Of a DNA stretch of 64,000 nt, positions 17,770 through 27,132 are shown piece by piece. The stretch's first letter is position 1; each line of letters begins with the position of its first letter. This DNA comes from Rhodobacteraceae bacterium HLUCCO07. GTDB lineage: Bacteria > Pseudomonadota > Alphaproteobacteria > Rhodobacterales > Rhodobacteraceae. The position numbers and the translations under genes are program-made. The notes beneath the pieces are model-generated. The model was not told the DNA's origin. It ran no database searches and saw only the letters and a list, made by a program, of their open reading frames with translations. Where the stretch lies: positions 1-64,000 of the forward strand of contig LJSU01000001.1 in assembly GCA_001314705.1 (NCBI GenBank), in the 5' to 3' direction.

Positions 17770-18696
17770 TCACATCTCCAGTGCGGCATTCACCGCGTCC
17801 ACGGCATCTTCGCCGTCCTTGGTGGTCACACCGTCGAGCCAGGCCTCGTAGGTGTCGGGATTGGCCTTGAGCCAGGCGCGGGCGGCGTCGTCGGGCTCTT
17901 CGCCGTCGTTGAGGATCGCGCCCATGATCTCGTTCTCCATGGCCAGCGTGAAGCTCAGGTTCTCAAGGAACCGGCCCACGTTGGGGCATTCCTCGACATA
18001 ACCCGCGCGCGTGTTGGTGTGCACCGTCGCCCCGCCGAGGTCGGGGCCGAACCAGTCGTCACCGCCGGTGAGGTATTCCATCTCGTGATTGGCGTTCATC
18101 GGGTGCGGTTCCCAGCCCAGGAACACGATCGGCTCACCGCGTCCCGTGGCCCGGTCCACCTGGGCCAGCATCCCCTGTTCGCTGCTTTCCACCACCTCGA
18201 ATCCCGACAGGCCAAAGGCGTCGTCCTCGATCATGTCCATGATCAGGCGGTTGCCGTCATTGCCCGGCTCGATGCCATAGATCTTTGCGTCCAGGGCCTC
18301 GCGCTGTTCTGCGATATCGGCAAAATCCTTGATGCCAAGTTCTGCCGCCGGCTTGTTGACCGCCAGCGTGTATTTCGCGCCATCGAGGTTCATGCGCACC
18401 GTGTCAACCGTGCCCTCCTCGCGATAGGGGGCGATGTCGGCCTCCATCGTCGGCATCCAGTTGCCAAGGAACACGTCCACATCGCCGCTGGCCAGCGCGG
18501 TATAGGTCACCGGCACCGACAAGAGCTTGATCTCGGTGTCATAGCCCAGCGCCTCGAGCACCTCGCTGGTGGCCGCGGTGGTGGCGGTGATGTCGGTCCA
18601 GCCCACATCCGAGAAGGTGACCGTGTCGCATTGCGCGGCCGCCATAGTGCCCGTGGCCATCAGGGCAAGGGCGGAAATCGTGGTCTTGAAGGTCAT
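17770..18696 (-). CDS. choX: choline ABC transporter substrate-binding protein ChoX
   Basis: 308 residues: signal peptide (about 1-22), then an OpuAC-type binding fold with FSDVGWTDITATTAATSEVLEALGY, DVFLGNWMPTME and VFLGWEPHPMN, whose aromatic residues form the quaternary-ammonium cage in ChoX. Periplasmic; delivers choline to ChoWV. Divergent from betI across an 83-base region containing the BetI-type operator, so uptake and catabolism should be co-induced by choline. Confidence 0.93.
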   Translation of the reverse strand: MTFKTTISALALMATGTMAAAQCDTVTFSDVGWTDITATTAATSEVLEALGYDTEIKLLSVPVTYTALASGDVDVFLGNWMPTMEADIAPYREEGTVDTVRMNLDGAKYTLAVNKPAAELGIKDFADIAEQREALDAKIYGIEPGNDGNRLIMDMIEDDAFGLSGFEVVESSEQGMLAQVDRATGRGEPIVFLGWEPHPMNANHEMEYLTGGDDWFGPDLGGATVHTNTRAGYVEECPNVGRFLENLSFTLAMENEIMGAILNDGEEPDDAARAWLKANPDTYEAWLDGVTTKDGEDAVDAVNAALEM

Positions 18697-18723
18697 TTTT
18701 CTGTCTCCCTAGTTTTTTCTTTG

Positions 18724-18737
18724 ATTGACGAGTCAAT
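18724..18737. promoter_or_regulatory. BetI operator in the choX-betI divergent promoter
   Basis: ATTGAC (18724-18729) and GTCAAT (18732-18737) form a perfect 6-bp dyad around GA, within TTGATTGACGAGTCAATAAA. This matches the known style of BetI operators, and it lies between the divergent start codons, so one repressor could silence both transcripts. Confidence 0.75.
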
Positions 18738-18779
18738 AAAAACCATTCTAGCTGCGCAAGCAAGCCATGTGAGGATAAC

Positions 18780-19364
18780 ATGCCCAAGCTTGGAATGGAG
18801 CCTATCCGACGCGAGGCTCTGGTAAAAGCGACGATTGCCGAGATCGGCGAACACGGCACGCTCGGCGTGACCGTGAGCCAGATCGCGCGCCGCGCGGGCA
18901 TGTCCTCGGCGCTGGCGCATCACTATTTCGGCGGCAAGGAGCAGATCTTCGTGGCCGCCATGCGCTATACAATGGGGGTCTATGCCGCCGAGGTGCGCGG
19001 CGCGCTGGTGATGGCGACGGGTCCCTCCGCGCGGGTCGAGGCGATCGTGCGCGCCTCGTTCAGCCCGCGAAACTTCCGCGCCGACACGGTGGCGGCCTGG
19101 ATGAACTTCTACGTGCTGGCCCAGACCTCGGATGAGGCGCGGCGGCTGCTCGACATCTATCACAAGCGCATCCGCTCCAACCTGTGCGATGCGCTGCGCC
19201 AGCCCCTGGGCGCGCGCGCCCGGCCGGTCGCCGAACGGGTGGCGGCCCTGATCGACGGCGTCTATCTGCGCCAGTCGCTCGGCCATGGAGCCCCCGATGG
19301 CGATGCGGCGGTCGAACAGGTCATGGGCTACGCGCGGCTCGAACTGGAAAGGGCACCGACATGA
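18780..19364 (+). CDS. betI: choline-responsive TetR-family repressor BetI
   Basis: 194 residues. N-terminal TetR helix-turn-helix (GVTVSQIARRAGMSSALAHHYFGGKEQI) and a BetI-type C-terminal ligand domain (FRADTVAAWMNFYVLAQTSDEARRLL). Represses the bet and cho genes until choline binds. Its last four bases overlap the betC start. The dyad upstream of its own gene suggests autoregulation. Confidence 0.93.
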   Translation: MPKLGMEPIRREALVKATIAEIGEHGTLGVTVSQIARRAGMSSALAHHYFGGKEQIFVAAMRYTMGVYAAEVRGALVMATGPSARVEAIVRASFSPRNFRADTVAAWMNFYVLAQTSDEARRLLDIYHKRIRSNLCDALRQPLGARARPVAERVAALIDGVYLRQSLGHGAPDGDAAVEQVMGYARLELERAPT

Positions 19365-20872
19365 GCAAACCCAACATTCTCATCTTCATGGTCGACCAAC
19401 TCAACGGCACCCTGTTTCCCGACGGCCCGGCCGACTGGCTGCACACGCCCAACCTTGCCCGCCTGGCCGAGCGCTCGACCCGCTTTGTCAATGCCTATAC
19501 CGCCAGCCCGCTCTGCGCGCCGGGGCGGGCGGCCTTCATGTCGGGGCAATTGCCCTCGCAGAACGGCGTCTATGACAACGCCGCCGAGTTCGTCTCCTCG
19601 ATCCCCACCTATGCCCATCACCTGCGCCGCGCCGGCTATCAGACCTGCCTGTCGGGCAAGATGCATTTCGTCGGCCCCGATCAGCTTCACGGCTTCGAGG
19701 AGCGACTGACCACCGACATCTATCCCGCCGATTTCGGCTGGACCCCGGATTACCGCAAGCCGGGCGAGCGGATCGACTGGTGGTATCACAATCTCGGATC
19801 GGTCACCGGGGCGGGCGTGGCCGAGATCTCCAACCAGATGGAATACGACGACGAGGTGGCGTTCCACGGCGTGCAGAAGATCTACGATCTTGCGCGCGGC
19901 CATGACGCGCGGCCCTGGTGCCTCACGGTCAGCTTCACCCACCCGCATGACCCTTACGTGGCACGGCGCAGATACTGGGATCTCTACGCCGATTGCGACC
20001 ACCTCGCGCCGCGTGTCGGCCCCATCCCCTACGCGGACCAGGACCCGCATTCGCAACGCATCTTCGACGCCAACGACTGGCGCAGCTTCGAGATCACCGA
20101 CGAGAACGTGGCTCGCTCGCGCCGCGCCTATTTCGCCAATATCTCCTATCTCGACGACAAGATCGGCGAGGTCATGGCGGCGCTTGATGCCACCCGGCAA
20201 GAGGCGATCATCCTCTTCGTCTCCGATCACGGCGACATGCTGGGCGAGCGCGGGCTTTGGTTCAAGATGTCCTTTTACGAGGGCTCGGCGCGGGTGCCGC
20301 TGATGATCTCGGCGCCCGACGCGATGAACCCCGGCCGCGTGGGCGAGCCGGTCTCGACCATCGACATCTGCCCCACGCTTTGCGAACTGGCCGGGGTCAG
20401 CATGGACGAGGTGATGCCATGGACCACCGGCGAAAGCCTTGTCGGGCTGGGGCAGGGGCGCATCCGCAAGAGCGCCGTGGCAATGGAATACGCCGCCGAG
20501 GCGTCCTGGTCGCCGATGATCGCCCTGCGCGCGGGGCGCTGGAAATACACCAATTGCGCGCTCGATCCCGAACAATTGTTCGACATGCGAAACGACCCCG
20601 ACGAGTTGACCAACCTCGCCGAGGATCCGGACTATGCCAAGGTGCTCGAGCTTTTCCGCGTCGAGGCGGCGAGCCGCTGGGACCTCGAACAATTCGACGC
20701 CGATGTGCGCCAGTCCCAGGCCCGCCGCTGGGTGGTCTACGAGGCGCTGCGCCAGGGCGGCTATTACCCCTGGGACTACCAGCCGCTGCAAAAGGCGTCC
20801 GAGCGCTACATGCGCAACCACATGGACCTCAACACGCTGGAAGAGAGCCAGCGCTTCCCGCGGGGGGAATGA
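19361..20872 (+). CDS. betC: choline-sulfatase BetC
   Basis: 503 residues. Releases choline from choline-O-sulfate in the cytoplasm, feeding betaine synthesis. The sulfatase motif LCAPGRAAF carries C52, the residue converted to formylglycine; metal ligands include the N-terminal VDQLNG region and VSDHGDMLGERG. The C-terminal signature GYYPWDYQPL is typical of choline-sulfatases. Starts in the betI stop (ATGA). Confidence 0.94.
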   Translation: MSKPNILIFMVDQLNGTLFPDGPADWLHTPNLARLAERSTRFVNAYTASPLCAPGRAAFMSGQLPSQNGVYDNAAEFVSSIPTYAHHLRRAGYQTCLSGKMHFVGPDQLHGFEERLTTDIYPADFGWTPDYRKPGERIDWWYHNLGSVTGAGVAEISNQMEYDDEVAFHGVQKIYDLARGHDARPWCLTVSFTHPHDPYVARRRYWDLYADCDHLAPRVGPIPYADQDPHSQRIFDANDWRSFEITDENVARSRRAYFANISYLDDKIGEVMAALDATRQEAIILFVSDHGDMLGERGLWFKMSFYEGSARVPLMISAPDAMNPGRVGEPVSTIDICPTLCELAGVSMDEVMPWTTGESLVGLGQGRIRKSAVAMEYAAEASWSPMIALRAGRWKYTNCALDPEQLFDMRNDPDELTNLAEDPDYAKVLELFRVEAASRWDLEQFDADVRQSQARRWVVYEALRQGGYYPWDYQPLQKASERYMRNHMDLNTLEESQRFPRGE

Positions 20873-20875
20873 CCC

Positions 20876-20912
20876 CATGTTCTTTCTTGGCAAAAATACT
20901 CGATTTCCCCCG
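20876..20912 (-). repeat. intergenic repeat copy between betC and betA
   Basis: On the minus strand it reads CCGGGGGAAAT, then CGAGTATTTTTGCCAAGAAA. This is the same arrangement seen at 37082-37118 and 15463-15497. It fills most of the 60-base betC-betA gap. Confidence 0.5.
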
Positions 20913-20932
20913 GCAACGAACGGGCGCCCGGC

Positions 20933-22594
20933 ATGATGCAGGCCGATTACGTCATCATCGGCGCGGGCAGCGCGGGCTGTGCCATGGCCTACCGCCTGAC
21001 CGAGGCAGGCAAATCCGTGATCGTCATCGAACATGGCGGCACCGATGCGGGGCCCTTCATCCAGATGCCGGCCGCACTTTCCTATCCGATGAACATGTCG
21101 CGCTATGACTGGGGCTACATGACCGAGCCCGAACCCGGCCTTGGCGGGCGCCGCCTTGTCGCGCCGCGCGGCAAGGTGATCGGCGGGTCGAGCTCGATCA
21201 ACGGCATGGTCTATGTGCGCGGCCATGCCCGCGATTTCGACCATTGGGCCGAGACCGGCGCGCGCGGCTGGGGCTTTGCCGATGTGCTGCCCTACTACAA
21301 GCGGATGGAGAACTGGCACGATGGCGGCCATGGCGGTGACCCGGCCTGGCGCGGCAATGACGGCCCGCTCCACGTCACCCGTGGCGCGCGCAGGAACCCG
21401 CTCTACCACGCCTTTGTCGAGGCGGGTCGGCAGGCCGGCTATCAACTGACCGACGATTACAACGGCGAGAAACAGGAAGGTTTCGGCCCGTTCGAACAGA
21501 CCGTCTGGCAAGGCCGGCGCTGGTCGGCGGCCAACGCCTATCTCAAGCCGGCGCTCAAGACCGGGCTTTGCACGGTCGCGCGCGGCCTCGCCACCCGGAT
21601 CGTGATCGAAGAGGGCCGCGCCACCGGGGTCGAGATCGCCCGCCGCGGCGGACCCGAGATCATCGCCGCGCGCGCCGAGGTAATCGTTGCGGCCTCGGCC
21701 TTCAACTCGCCCAAGCTGCTGATGCTCTCGGGGATCGGCCCCGCCGCGCACCTTGCCGAACACGGGATCACCCCCATTGCCGACCGCCCCGGCGTGGGCC
21801 AGAACCTCCAGGATCACCTCGAGGTCTATTTCCAGATCGCGGCGAGCCAGCCGATCACGCTCTACAAGCACTGGAACATCTTTTCCAAGGCGCTGATCGG
21901 TGCGCAGTGGCTCTTCACCAAGACCGGGCTGGGGGCCACCAACAACTTCGAATCCTGCGCCTTCATCCGCTCGGCTGCGGGCATGGAATATCCCGATATC
22001 CAGTATCACTTCCTGCCCTTCGCGGTGCGCTATGACGGCCGCGCGGCGGCTGAAGGTCATGGATTCCAGGCCCATACCGGCCCGATGCGCAGCCCTTCGC
22101 GCGGGCAGATCACCCTGCGCTCGTCCGATCCGGCGGCTGCGCCGCGCATCTTCTTCAACTACATGTCCACCGATCAGGACTGGCGCGATTTCCGCCGCTG
22201 CATTCGCCTCACCCGCGAGATCTTCCAGCAACCGGCCTTCGCGCCCTACCGCCGCCACGAGATCCAGCCCGGCGAGGCGGTGCAAAGCGACGACGAGATC
22301 GACGCCTTCGTTCGCGAACACGCCGAAAGCGCCTATCACCCCTGCGGCACCTGCAAGATGGGGGCAAGGGATGACCCGATGGCCGTGGTCGATCCGCAAT
22401 GCCGCGTGATCGGCGTCGACGGGTTGCGCGTCGCCGACAGCTCGATCTTTCCGCGCATCACCAACGGCAACCTCAACGGGCCCTCGATCATGGTCGGCGA
22501 AAAGGCCGCCGACCACATCCTCGGGCGCGACCCGCTGCCCGCGTCGAACGACCGGCCCTGGATTCACCCTGACTGGAAAACCGCGCAACGCTGA
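20933..22594 (+). CDS. betA: choline dehydrogenase BetA
   Basis: 553 residues of the GMC oxidoreductase family; oxidises choline to betaine aldehyde. The FAD-binding site [18 protein letters not shown] is at the N-terminus, GMC signature 1 is at about 80-100 ([19 protein letters not shown]), and the catalytic His region lies in HPCGTCKMG with N/H pairs near the end. Two adjacent ATG codons make the exact first residue uncertain by one. betB, which usually accompanies it, is absent here. Confidence 0.94.
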   Translation: MMQADYVIIGAGSAGCAMAYRLTEAGKSVIVIEHGGTDAGPFIQMPAALSYPMNMSRYDWGYMTEPEPGLGGRRLVAPRGKVIGGSSSINGMVYVRGHARDFDHWAETGARGWGFADVLPYYKRMENWHDGGHGGDPAWRGNDGPLHVTRGARRNPLYHAFVEAGRQAGYQLTDDYNGEKQEGFGPFEQTVWQGRRWSAANAYLKPALKTGLCTVARGLATRIVIEEGRATGVEIARRGGPEIIAARAEVIVAASAFNSPKLLMLSGIGPAAHLAEHGITPIADRPGVGQNLQDHLEVYFQIAASQPITLYKHWNIFSKALIGAQWLFTKTGLGATNNFESCAFIRSAAGMEYPDIQYHFLPFAVRYDGRAAAEGHGFQAHTGPMRSPSRGQITLRSSDPAAAPRIFFNYMSTDQDWRDFRRCIRLTREIFQQPAFAPYRRHEIQPGEAVQSDDEIDAFVREHAESAYHPCGTCKMGARDDPMAVVDPQCRVIGVDGLRVADSSIFPRITNGNLNGPSIMVGEKAADHILGRDPLPASNDRPWIHPDWKTAQR

Positions 22595-22684
22595 CGGCGC
22601 GGATGGGGCGCGCGAAGAGCGACGCCACGAAACATTTGCCGCCCCCCGGGCGCGCCCCTAGCCTTTGCCGAGGAGGAGGCCCAC

Positions 22685-23692
22685 ATGCGATTTCCCGAGG
22701 ATTTGAACGACTGGCACGCGCAGATCGACGAGCCGATCATCGACCCCGCGCGCGAAATCACCGATCCGCATCACCACCTCTGGCCCGAACGGCTGGGAAG
22801 CTCCTACGAACTCGCGGACCTCTGGGCCGACACCGGGTCGGGCCACAATGTCACCAAGACCGTCTTCATCGAATGCGGCGCGGGCTATACGCGCGGCGAT
22901 CCCGACCCCATGGCGCCCATCGCCGAGAGCCATTACGTGCAGGCCATTGCGCAAGAGGCCGCCATGACCCCGCAAAAGGCGCAGATCGCCGCCATCATCG
23001 CCCATGCCGACCTGCGGCTGCCGCCCGACACGCTCAACGCGGTGCTCGATGCGCATCAATCGGCCAGCCCGCTTTTTCGCGGTATCCGCCATGCCGGCGC
23101 CTGGGACGCGGAGCGCGAGAAATTCATGTTCCCGGGCCAGCCGGTGCCGCGCCTCTATCTCGATCCCGATTTCCAGCGCGGCGTGGCCGCTCTCGGCGAA
23201 CGGGGCCTGACCTATGACACCTGGCATTTCCACCCGCAGAACGGCGAGTTCGTCACCCTCGCGCGGGCCTGCCCCGACACCACGATCATCCTCGACCATT
23301 TCGGAACGCCCATCGGCACGCACCGATTTGCCGGCCAACGCGAGGCGCGCTTTGCCGACTGGCAGCGCGAGATGCAGGAAATCGCCCGATGCCCCAACGT
23401 GGTGGCGAAACTGGGTGGCCTTGCGATGCCAATGAACGGTTTTGGCTGGGACGGGCGTGCCACGCCCCCCGCATCGGACGAGATCGTGGAGGCTCAGGCG
23501 CATTACTACCACCACATGATCGACATCTTCGGGCCCGAACGCTGCATGTTCGAAAGCAATTTCCCGGTCGACAAGCTCTCGGTCGGTTATGTGCCCTACT
23601 GGAACGCGATGAAGAAGATCGCCGCGCGATATGATGCGCCCGCGCAGGACGCGCTGTTCAGGGGCACCGCCGACCGGGTCTATGCGCTGTGA
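22685..23692 (+). CDS. amidohydrolase family 2 metal-dependent hydrolase
   Basis: 335 residues with a TIM-barrel amidohydrolase (Amidohydro_2) pattern. An N-terminal DPHHHLW provides two metal-binding histidines, DTWHFHPQ and ILDHFGTP follow, and SNFPVDKL ends the barrel. Members hydrolyse or decarboxylate small cyclic or lactone-type substrates; this one is not identified further. Same strand as betA after 90 bases with GAGGAGG before its start, so it may be co-induced with the bet genes. Confidence 0.8.
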   Translation: MRFPEDLNDWHAQIDEPIIDPAREITDPHHHLWPERLGSSYELADLWADTGSGHNVTKTVFIECGAGYTRGDPDPMAPIAESHYVQAIAQEAAMTPQKAQIAAIIAHADLRLPPDTLNAVLDAHQSASPLFRGIRHAGAWDAEREKFMFPGQPVPRLYLDPDFQRGVAALGERGLTYDTWHFHPQNGEFVTLARACPDTTIILDHFGTPIGTHRFAGQREARFADWQREMQEIARCPNVVAKLGGLAMPMNGFGWDGRATPPASDEIVEAQAHYYHHMIDIFGPERCMFESNFPVDKLSVGYVPYWNAMKKIAARYDAPAQDALFRGTADRVYAL

Positions 23693-23805
23693 CCGGCGTC
23701 GAGACGTGCTGAAAAAACGCCGCGCTTGATCCGTGTCAAAGCCGGGCGTTCCGGCCCTGTCCTAGGGTGCGCAGACCCAAGCATGGCACCAGAGGAGAAA
23801 TGCGC

Positions 23806-24045
23806 ATGTCCCACACCCCGCACGAGCTGCACGAGGAATTTCCAGAACACGCCGAGAGACTGACCGAACTGAAAACCTCGGACGCGCATTTTGCCCGGCT
23901 CGCCGAGGAGTATCACGAGATCAACCGTGCCGTGCACCGCGCCGAGACCAATGTCGAGCCGATGGACGACCTGGCCGAAACCGCGCTGCGCAAGCAACGC
24001 GCCCATCTCAAGGACGAGATCTACGCGATCCTCACCAAGGGCTGA
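23806..24045 (+). CDS. YdcH/DUF465-family small protein
   Basis: 79 residues, highly charged and helical: HELHEEFPEHAERLTELKT, then HFARLAEEYHEINRAVHRAET and LRKQRAHLKDEIYAIL, the YdcH (DUF465) pattern. AGAGGAG is placed eight bases before the ATG at 23806, which decides against the in-frame ATG at 23800. Function in this family is unknown; members are cytoplasmic helical hairpins. Confidence 0.85.
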   Translation: MSHTPHELHEEFPEHAERLTELKTSDAHFARLAEEYHEINRAVHRAETNVEPMDDLAETALRKQRAHLKDEIYAILTKG

Positions 24046-24064
24046 TCGCGCGGCGCGGGGCTCT

Positions 24065-25462
24065 TCAGCCTACCTCGTAGGGCAGAACCCCGCGCCGGTC
24101 CGCGTCGATGCTCAGCCGCCGTTCCAGAGGCGGCACCGCGCGCTGATGGCAATTGACCCGCTCGCAGATGCGACAGGAAATGCCGATCGGCTCGAAATTC
24201 TGCTTGTCCCCGACATCAAGCCCGTCGCCATAGACAAGCTGCCCCGCATGGGCCACCTCGCAACCCAGCGCGATGGCGAACCGCCGCACCGGCGCGCCGA
24301 AATGCCCGCCCGGCTTGCTCACGTCCCGCGCGATGGAAAGATAGCGCACCCCGTCCGGCGTCTCTGCCAGTTGCCGCAGGAACCGCCCCGGGGTCTCGAA
24401 GGCGCGATGCACGTTCCACAACGGACAGGCCCCGCCGAACCTTGCGAATTGCAGCCGCGTGGCGCTGTGGCGCTTGGTGATCGTGCCGGCCTGGTCGACC
24501 CGCACGAAGAAGAACGGAATGCCCTTGGCGCCCGGTCGTTGCAGCGTCGAAAGCCGATGCGCCACCTGCTCGATCGAGGCGCCGAAAAGCTGTGCCAGCC
24601 GCTCTAGGTCGTGCCGCGTCTCGCGCGCCGCTGCAAGAAACGCACCATAGGGCATCAGCGCCGCGCCCGCAAAGTAGTTGGCCAGCCCGATCTTGGCGAT
24701 GGCGCGCGCCTCGTCTGACTGGAACCGCGCGAGATCGAGCATCGCTTCGAGCAGTTGATCCTGCTTGAGCAGCGCCACCTGCAACAAGAGCTGGAATGTC
24801 CGCGTCTCGGGCGCCACCCGCGCCGAAAGCGTGAGAACCCGCGCCTGCGCGTCGAACCGGCGCAGGATCTCGGTATCGTCTTCCTGCACGGTGATGCCTT
24901 CGCCGCGCAGCGCCTGCACCGCGTGGGCGGCAATGCCCCCGGTCCCGGCGCCTTGGGCGAAATGCTCGGCGGCGCGGTCCACCGCGTCGATGTAATTGTC
25001 GCAATAGTGAAAGAAATCGCGCACCTCGTCCCACGGGCTGGCCTGCATCCGTGCATCCTCGCGCCCCAGCGCCTCGTCGAGACTGGCCAGCCGCTCATGG
25101 GTCTCGCGATAGGCACGGTGCAGTTCCAGAAAGGCCCGCGCCAGCCCCGGCGCGTTCGAGGCCGTCAGCCGCAGATCCGCGAGCGGCGGCGGGTCGTCGG
25201 CAAAGACCGGATCGGCCATCGCCTCGCGCATGTCCGAGACCAGCCGCTCGCTGTCACCCGAGGCCAGCTCGGTCACGTCAAAGCCGAATTCCTGCGCCAG
25301 CGCCAGGACCACGGTGGTCGAGACCGGGCGCTTGTTGTTTTCCATCTGGTTGAGATAGGGCAGGGACACGCCCAGCTTGCCGGCGAAATCCTTTTGGGTG
25401 AGGCCGAGGCGGCGGCGCGTCTCGCGCAGCTTGGCACCGGCATAGATTCGGGGATTGGCCAT
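24065..25462 (-). CDS. pccR: ScfR-family regulator of propionyl-CoA metabolism, PccR-like
   Basis: 465 residues. An N-terminal XRE helix-turn-helix (RLGLTQKDFAGKLGVSLPYLNQMENNKRPVS) is followed by a long helical domain and a C-terminal DUF2083 short-chain acyl-CoA-responsive region with a cysteine cluster (CRICERVNC). This architecture defines ScfR proteins such as PccR of Rhodobacter sphaeroides, which senses propionyl-CoA and controls pccB. TTGCAAA elements lie both before this gene and before pccB, matching autoregulation and control of the facing operon. Confidence 0.85.
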   Translation of the reverse strand: MANPRIYAGAKLRETRRRLGLTQKDFAGKLGVSLPYLNQMENNKRPVSTTVVLALAQEFGFDVTELASGDSERLVSDMREAMADPVFADDPPPLADLRLTASNAPGLARAFLELHRAYRETHERLASLDEALGREDARMQASPWDEVRDFFHYCDNYIDAVDRAAEHFAQGAGTGGIAAHAVQALRGEGITVQEDDTEILRRFDAQARVLTLSARVAPETRTFQLLLQVALLKQDQLLEAMLDLARFQSDEARAIAKIGLANYFAGAALMPYGAFLAAARETRHDLERLAQLFGASIEQVAHRLSTLQRPGAKGIPFFFVRVDQAGTITKRHSATRLQFARFGGACPLWNVHRAFETPGRFLRQLAETPDGVRYLSIARDVSKPGGHFGAPVRRFAIALGCEVAHAGQLVYGDGLDVGDKQNFEPIGISCRICERVNCHQRAVPPLERRLSIDADRRGVLPYEVG

Positions 25463-25486
25463 CGGGCACCTCTCGCGGCGTGTAAA

Positions 25487-25525
25487 TCTGCAAATGTCCT
25501 ATTGCAAATTGCACGGCTTGCAAAG
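25487..25525. promoter_or_regulatory. TTGCAAA cluster upstream of pccR
   Basis: TCTGCAAA (25487-25494), ATTGCAAATTGCA (25501-25513) and CTTGCAAAG (25517-25525) stand out in a GC-rich genome and lie 25-63 bases before pccR. The same words occur before pccB. They are probable PccR binding sites for autoregulation. Confidence 0.65.
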
Positions 25526-25573
25526 TCACCGTGCGCTCCGTTCATGATTGCCCCTTCGGCGCGGATCGAGTCA

Positions 25574-25619
25574 CCCGGCAGCCGGAAATCATACGCCCGG
25601 CAGCCGGATGTCACCCCCC
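25574..25619 (-). repeat. CCCGGCAGCCGGA direct repeats and a 26-base dispersed element
   Basis: CCCGGCAGCCGGA occurs at 25574-25586 and 25596-25608 with a 22-base period. The minus strand of 25594-25619 reads GGGGGGTGACATCCGGCTGC and onward, and matches 61908-61933 with two differences. Lies between the MFS gene and pccR. Confidence 0.6.
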
Positions 25620-25642
25620 GGATTCGCGGCCCCGGCGAAAGG

Positions 25643-26875
25643 TTAAGGCCCGTCTATTCCCGCCGCGCCGAGCCGCGCCGCACGACGTATGACATAGAGG
25701 ATCGCGAGCACGCCGCCCGCCGATGACAGCGTCTGGATCAACACCAGCGGGGTCGCGGTCTCGCCCCCTTCGAGTCCCCATCCGACAAGCGCCGAAACCC
25801 CGGCCCCGCCGGCCAGCATCATCGCGCCACCCAGCCCCGAGGCCGTTCCCGCCAGTCTTGGCCGCACCGAGAGCGTGCCCGCCACCGCGTTCGGGATCGA
25901 CATCCCGTTGCCGAACCCCACGGGCACCATCAAGGCAAAGAAGGTCAGCAGGGTTTGCAGCCCCAGCAGCGACAGCAGCAGCGACGTGGCCGAGGCCAGA
26001 AGAAGGATCACCATGCCGATCAGCACCATCCGGTCGCCACCGACCCGTGCCGAGTAACGCCCGGCGGCGAAATTGCCAAAGAAATAGCCCAGCGCAGGGG
26101 CTGCGAAATAGATGCCAAGCTCTTGAGGTTTAAGCAGGAAAACATCGGTCGCCACGAAGGGCGCACCGCCCAGAAACGAAAAGAACGTCCCCGCGGAGCC
26201 GGTCGCGGCCATGCTGTAGCCCCAGAATCGCGGGCTGCGCAGCAACTCGGGCATCTCGCGATATTGCTGGATCAGGGAACTCTCGCTTTTCTGCGCCGTT
26301 TCGCCCAGGTCGGCCCAGGCCACCGCCAGCCCGACCAGCCCGACCGCGAAAAGGATCCAGAAATTGGCCTGCCAGCCGAAATACTGCTCGGCAAACCCGC
26401 CGATCGTCGGACTGACCATCGGCACCAGCGCCATGCCCATGGTGACATAGGCGATGCGTGCCCCCGCCTGGTGCTCGGGCGTGATGTCGCGCACCACCGC
26501 GCGGCTCAGGACCATGGTCACGGCAATGCTCGCCTGCAACATGCGAAAAGTCAGGAAAACAAAGGCATTGGGCGCAAAGACACAGCCCAGTGACGCCAGG
26601 CAATAGGCCACCAGCGAGGCGATGATCACCCGCCGCCGTCCGTACCTATCCGAGATCGGACCGACCACGAGTTGCAGAAGCGCGTTGACAAAGAGGTAAA
26701 GCCCGACCGAAAGCCCCATCACGGCGGGCGTCACGCCGAAATGCGCCGCCATGCCGGGCAGCGAGGGCAGGAACAGGTTCATCGCCAGTGCCGCAATGCC
26801 GGTAAGCCCGGTCAGGGTGGCGATATGTGGCGGGCTGTGCTTGTCGAGAAAACGGGCAGGGGGGTGCGCTTGCAT
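25643..26875 (-). CDS. Bcr/CflA-type drug efflux MFS transporter
   Basis: 410 residues with 12 predicted helices. The DHA1 motif A is seen as GPISDRYGRRRVI after helix 2, and the N-terminal LNLFLPSLPGMA-type region (here MNLFLPSLPGMAAHFG) is typical of Bcr/CflA. Likely exports a small drug or metabolite by proton antiport. Divergent from pccB, with PccR-type sites in the shared region; whether it is co-regulated cannot be told. Confidence 0.82.
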   Translation of the reverse strand: MQAHPPARFLDKHSPPHIATLTGLTGIAALAMNLFLPSLPGMAAHFGVTPAVMGLSVGLYLFVNALLQLVVGPISDRYGRRRVIIASLVAYCLASLGCVFAPNAFVFLTFRMLQASIAVTMVLSRAVVRDITPEHQAGARIAYVTMGMALVPMVSPTIGGFAEQYFGWQANFWILFAVGLVGLAVAWADLGETAQKSESSLIQQYREMPELLRSPRFWGYSMAATGSAGTFFSFLGGAPFVATDVFLLKPQELGIYFAAPALGYFFGNFAAGRYSARVGGDRMVLIGMVILLLASATSLLLSLLGLQTLLTFFALMVPVGFGNGMSIPNAVAGTLSVRPRLAGTASGLGGAMMLAGGAGVSALVGWGLEGGETATPLVLIQTLSSAGGVLAILYVIRRAARLGAAGIDGP

Positions 26876-27021
26876 AAGGACATCTTTAACAGGGTCGCGT
26901 AATCTGCCGGGCGAGGTGCTTCACAGGTTAAAAAGACCCGACGGAGACAATTGACCAGTTTCCGCACCGGAATACCAGATGCGCAGCGCCTGATTTGCTT
27001 TTGCCGTCGCGGCATTCGCAT

Positions 27022-27067
27022 ATTTGCAGTTTGCAAATTTTTGTTATGCTTAATATTGCAAATTTGC
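27022..27067. promoter_or_regulatory. PccR operator candidates upstream of pccB
   Basis: ATTTGCAGTTTGCAAAT (27022-27038) is nearly palindromic. ATTGCAAATTTGC (27055-27067) follows at a spacing of about three helical turns. Both contain the TTGCAAA word found before pccR. The position 66-111 bases before the pccB start is consistent with direct control of the carboxylase. Confidence 0.7.
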
Positions 27068-27132
27068 CGAATTTTCCTTTTGCCACTGATGCCACGCCGA
27101 TATGCTGAGCCAAATTCGCAAAGGGGACGGTC

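Noticed and set aside
19328-22588. A 1086-residue open frame on the minus strand
   Set aside because: It is exactly antisense to betC and betA, whose motifs are complete on the plus strand. It has no recognisable domain and reflects high GC3 of the sense genes.
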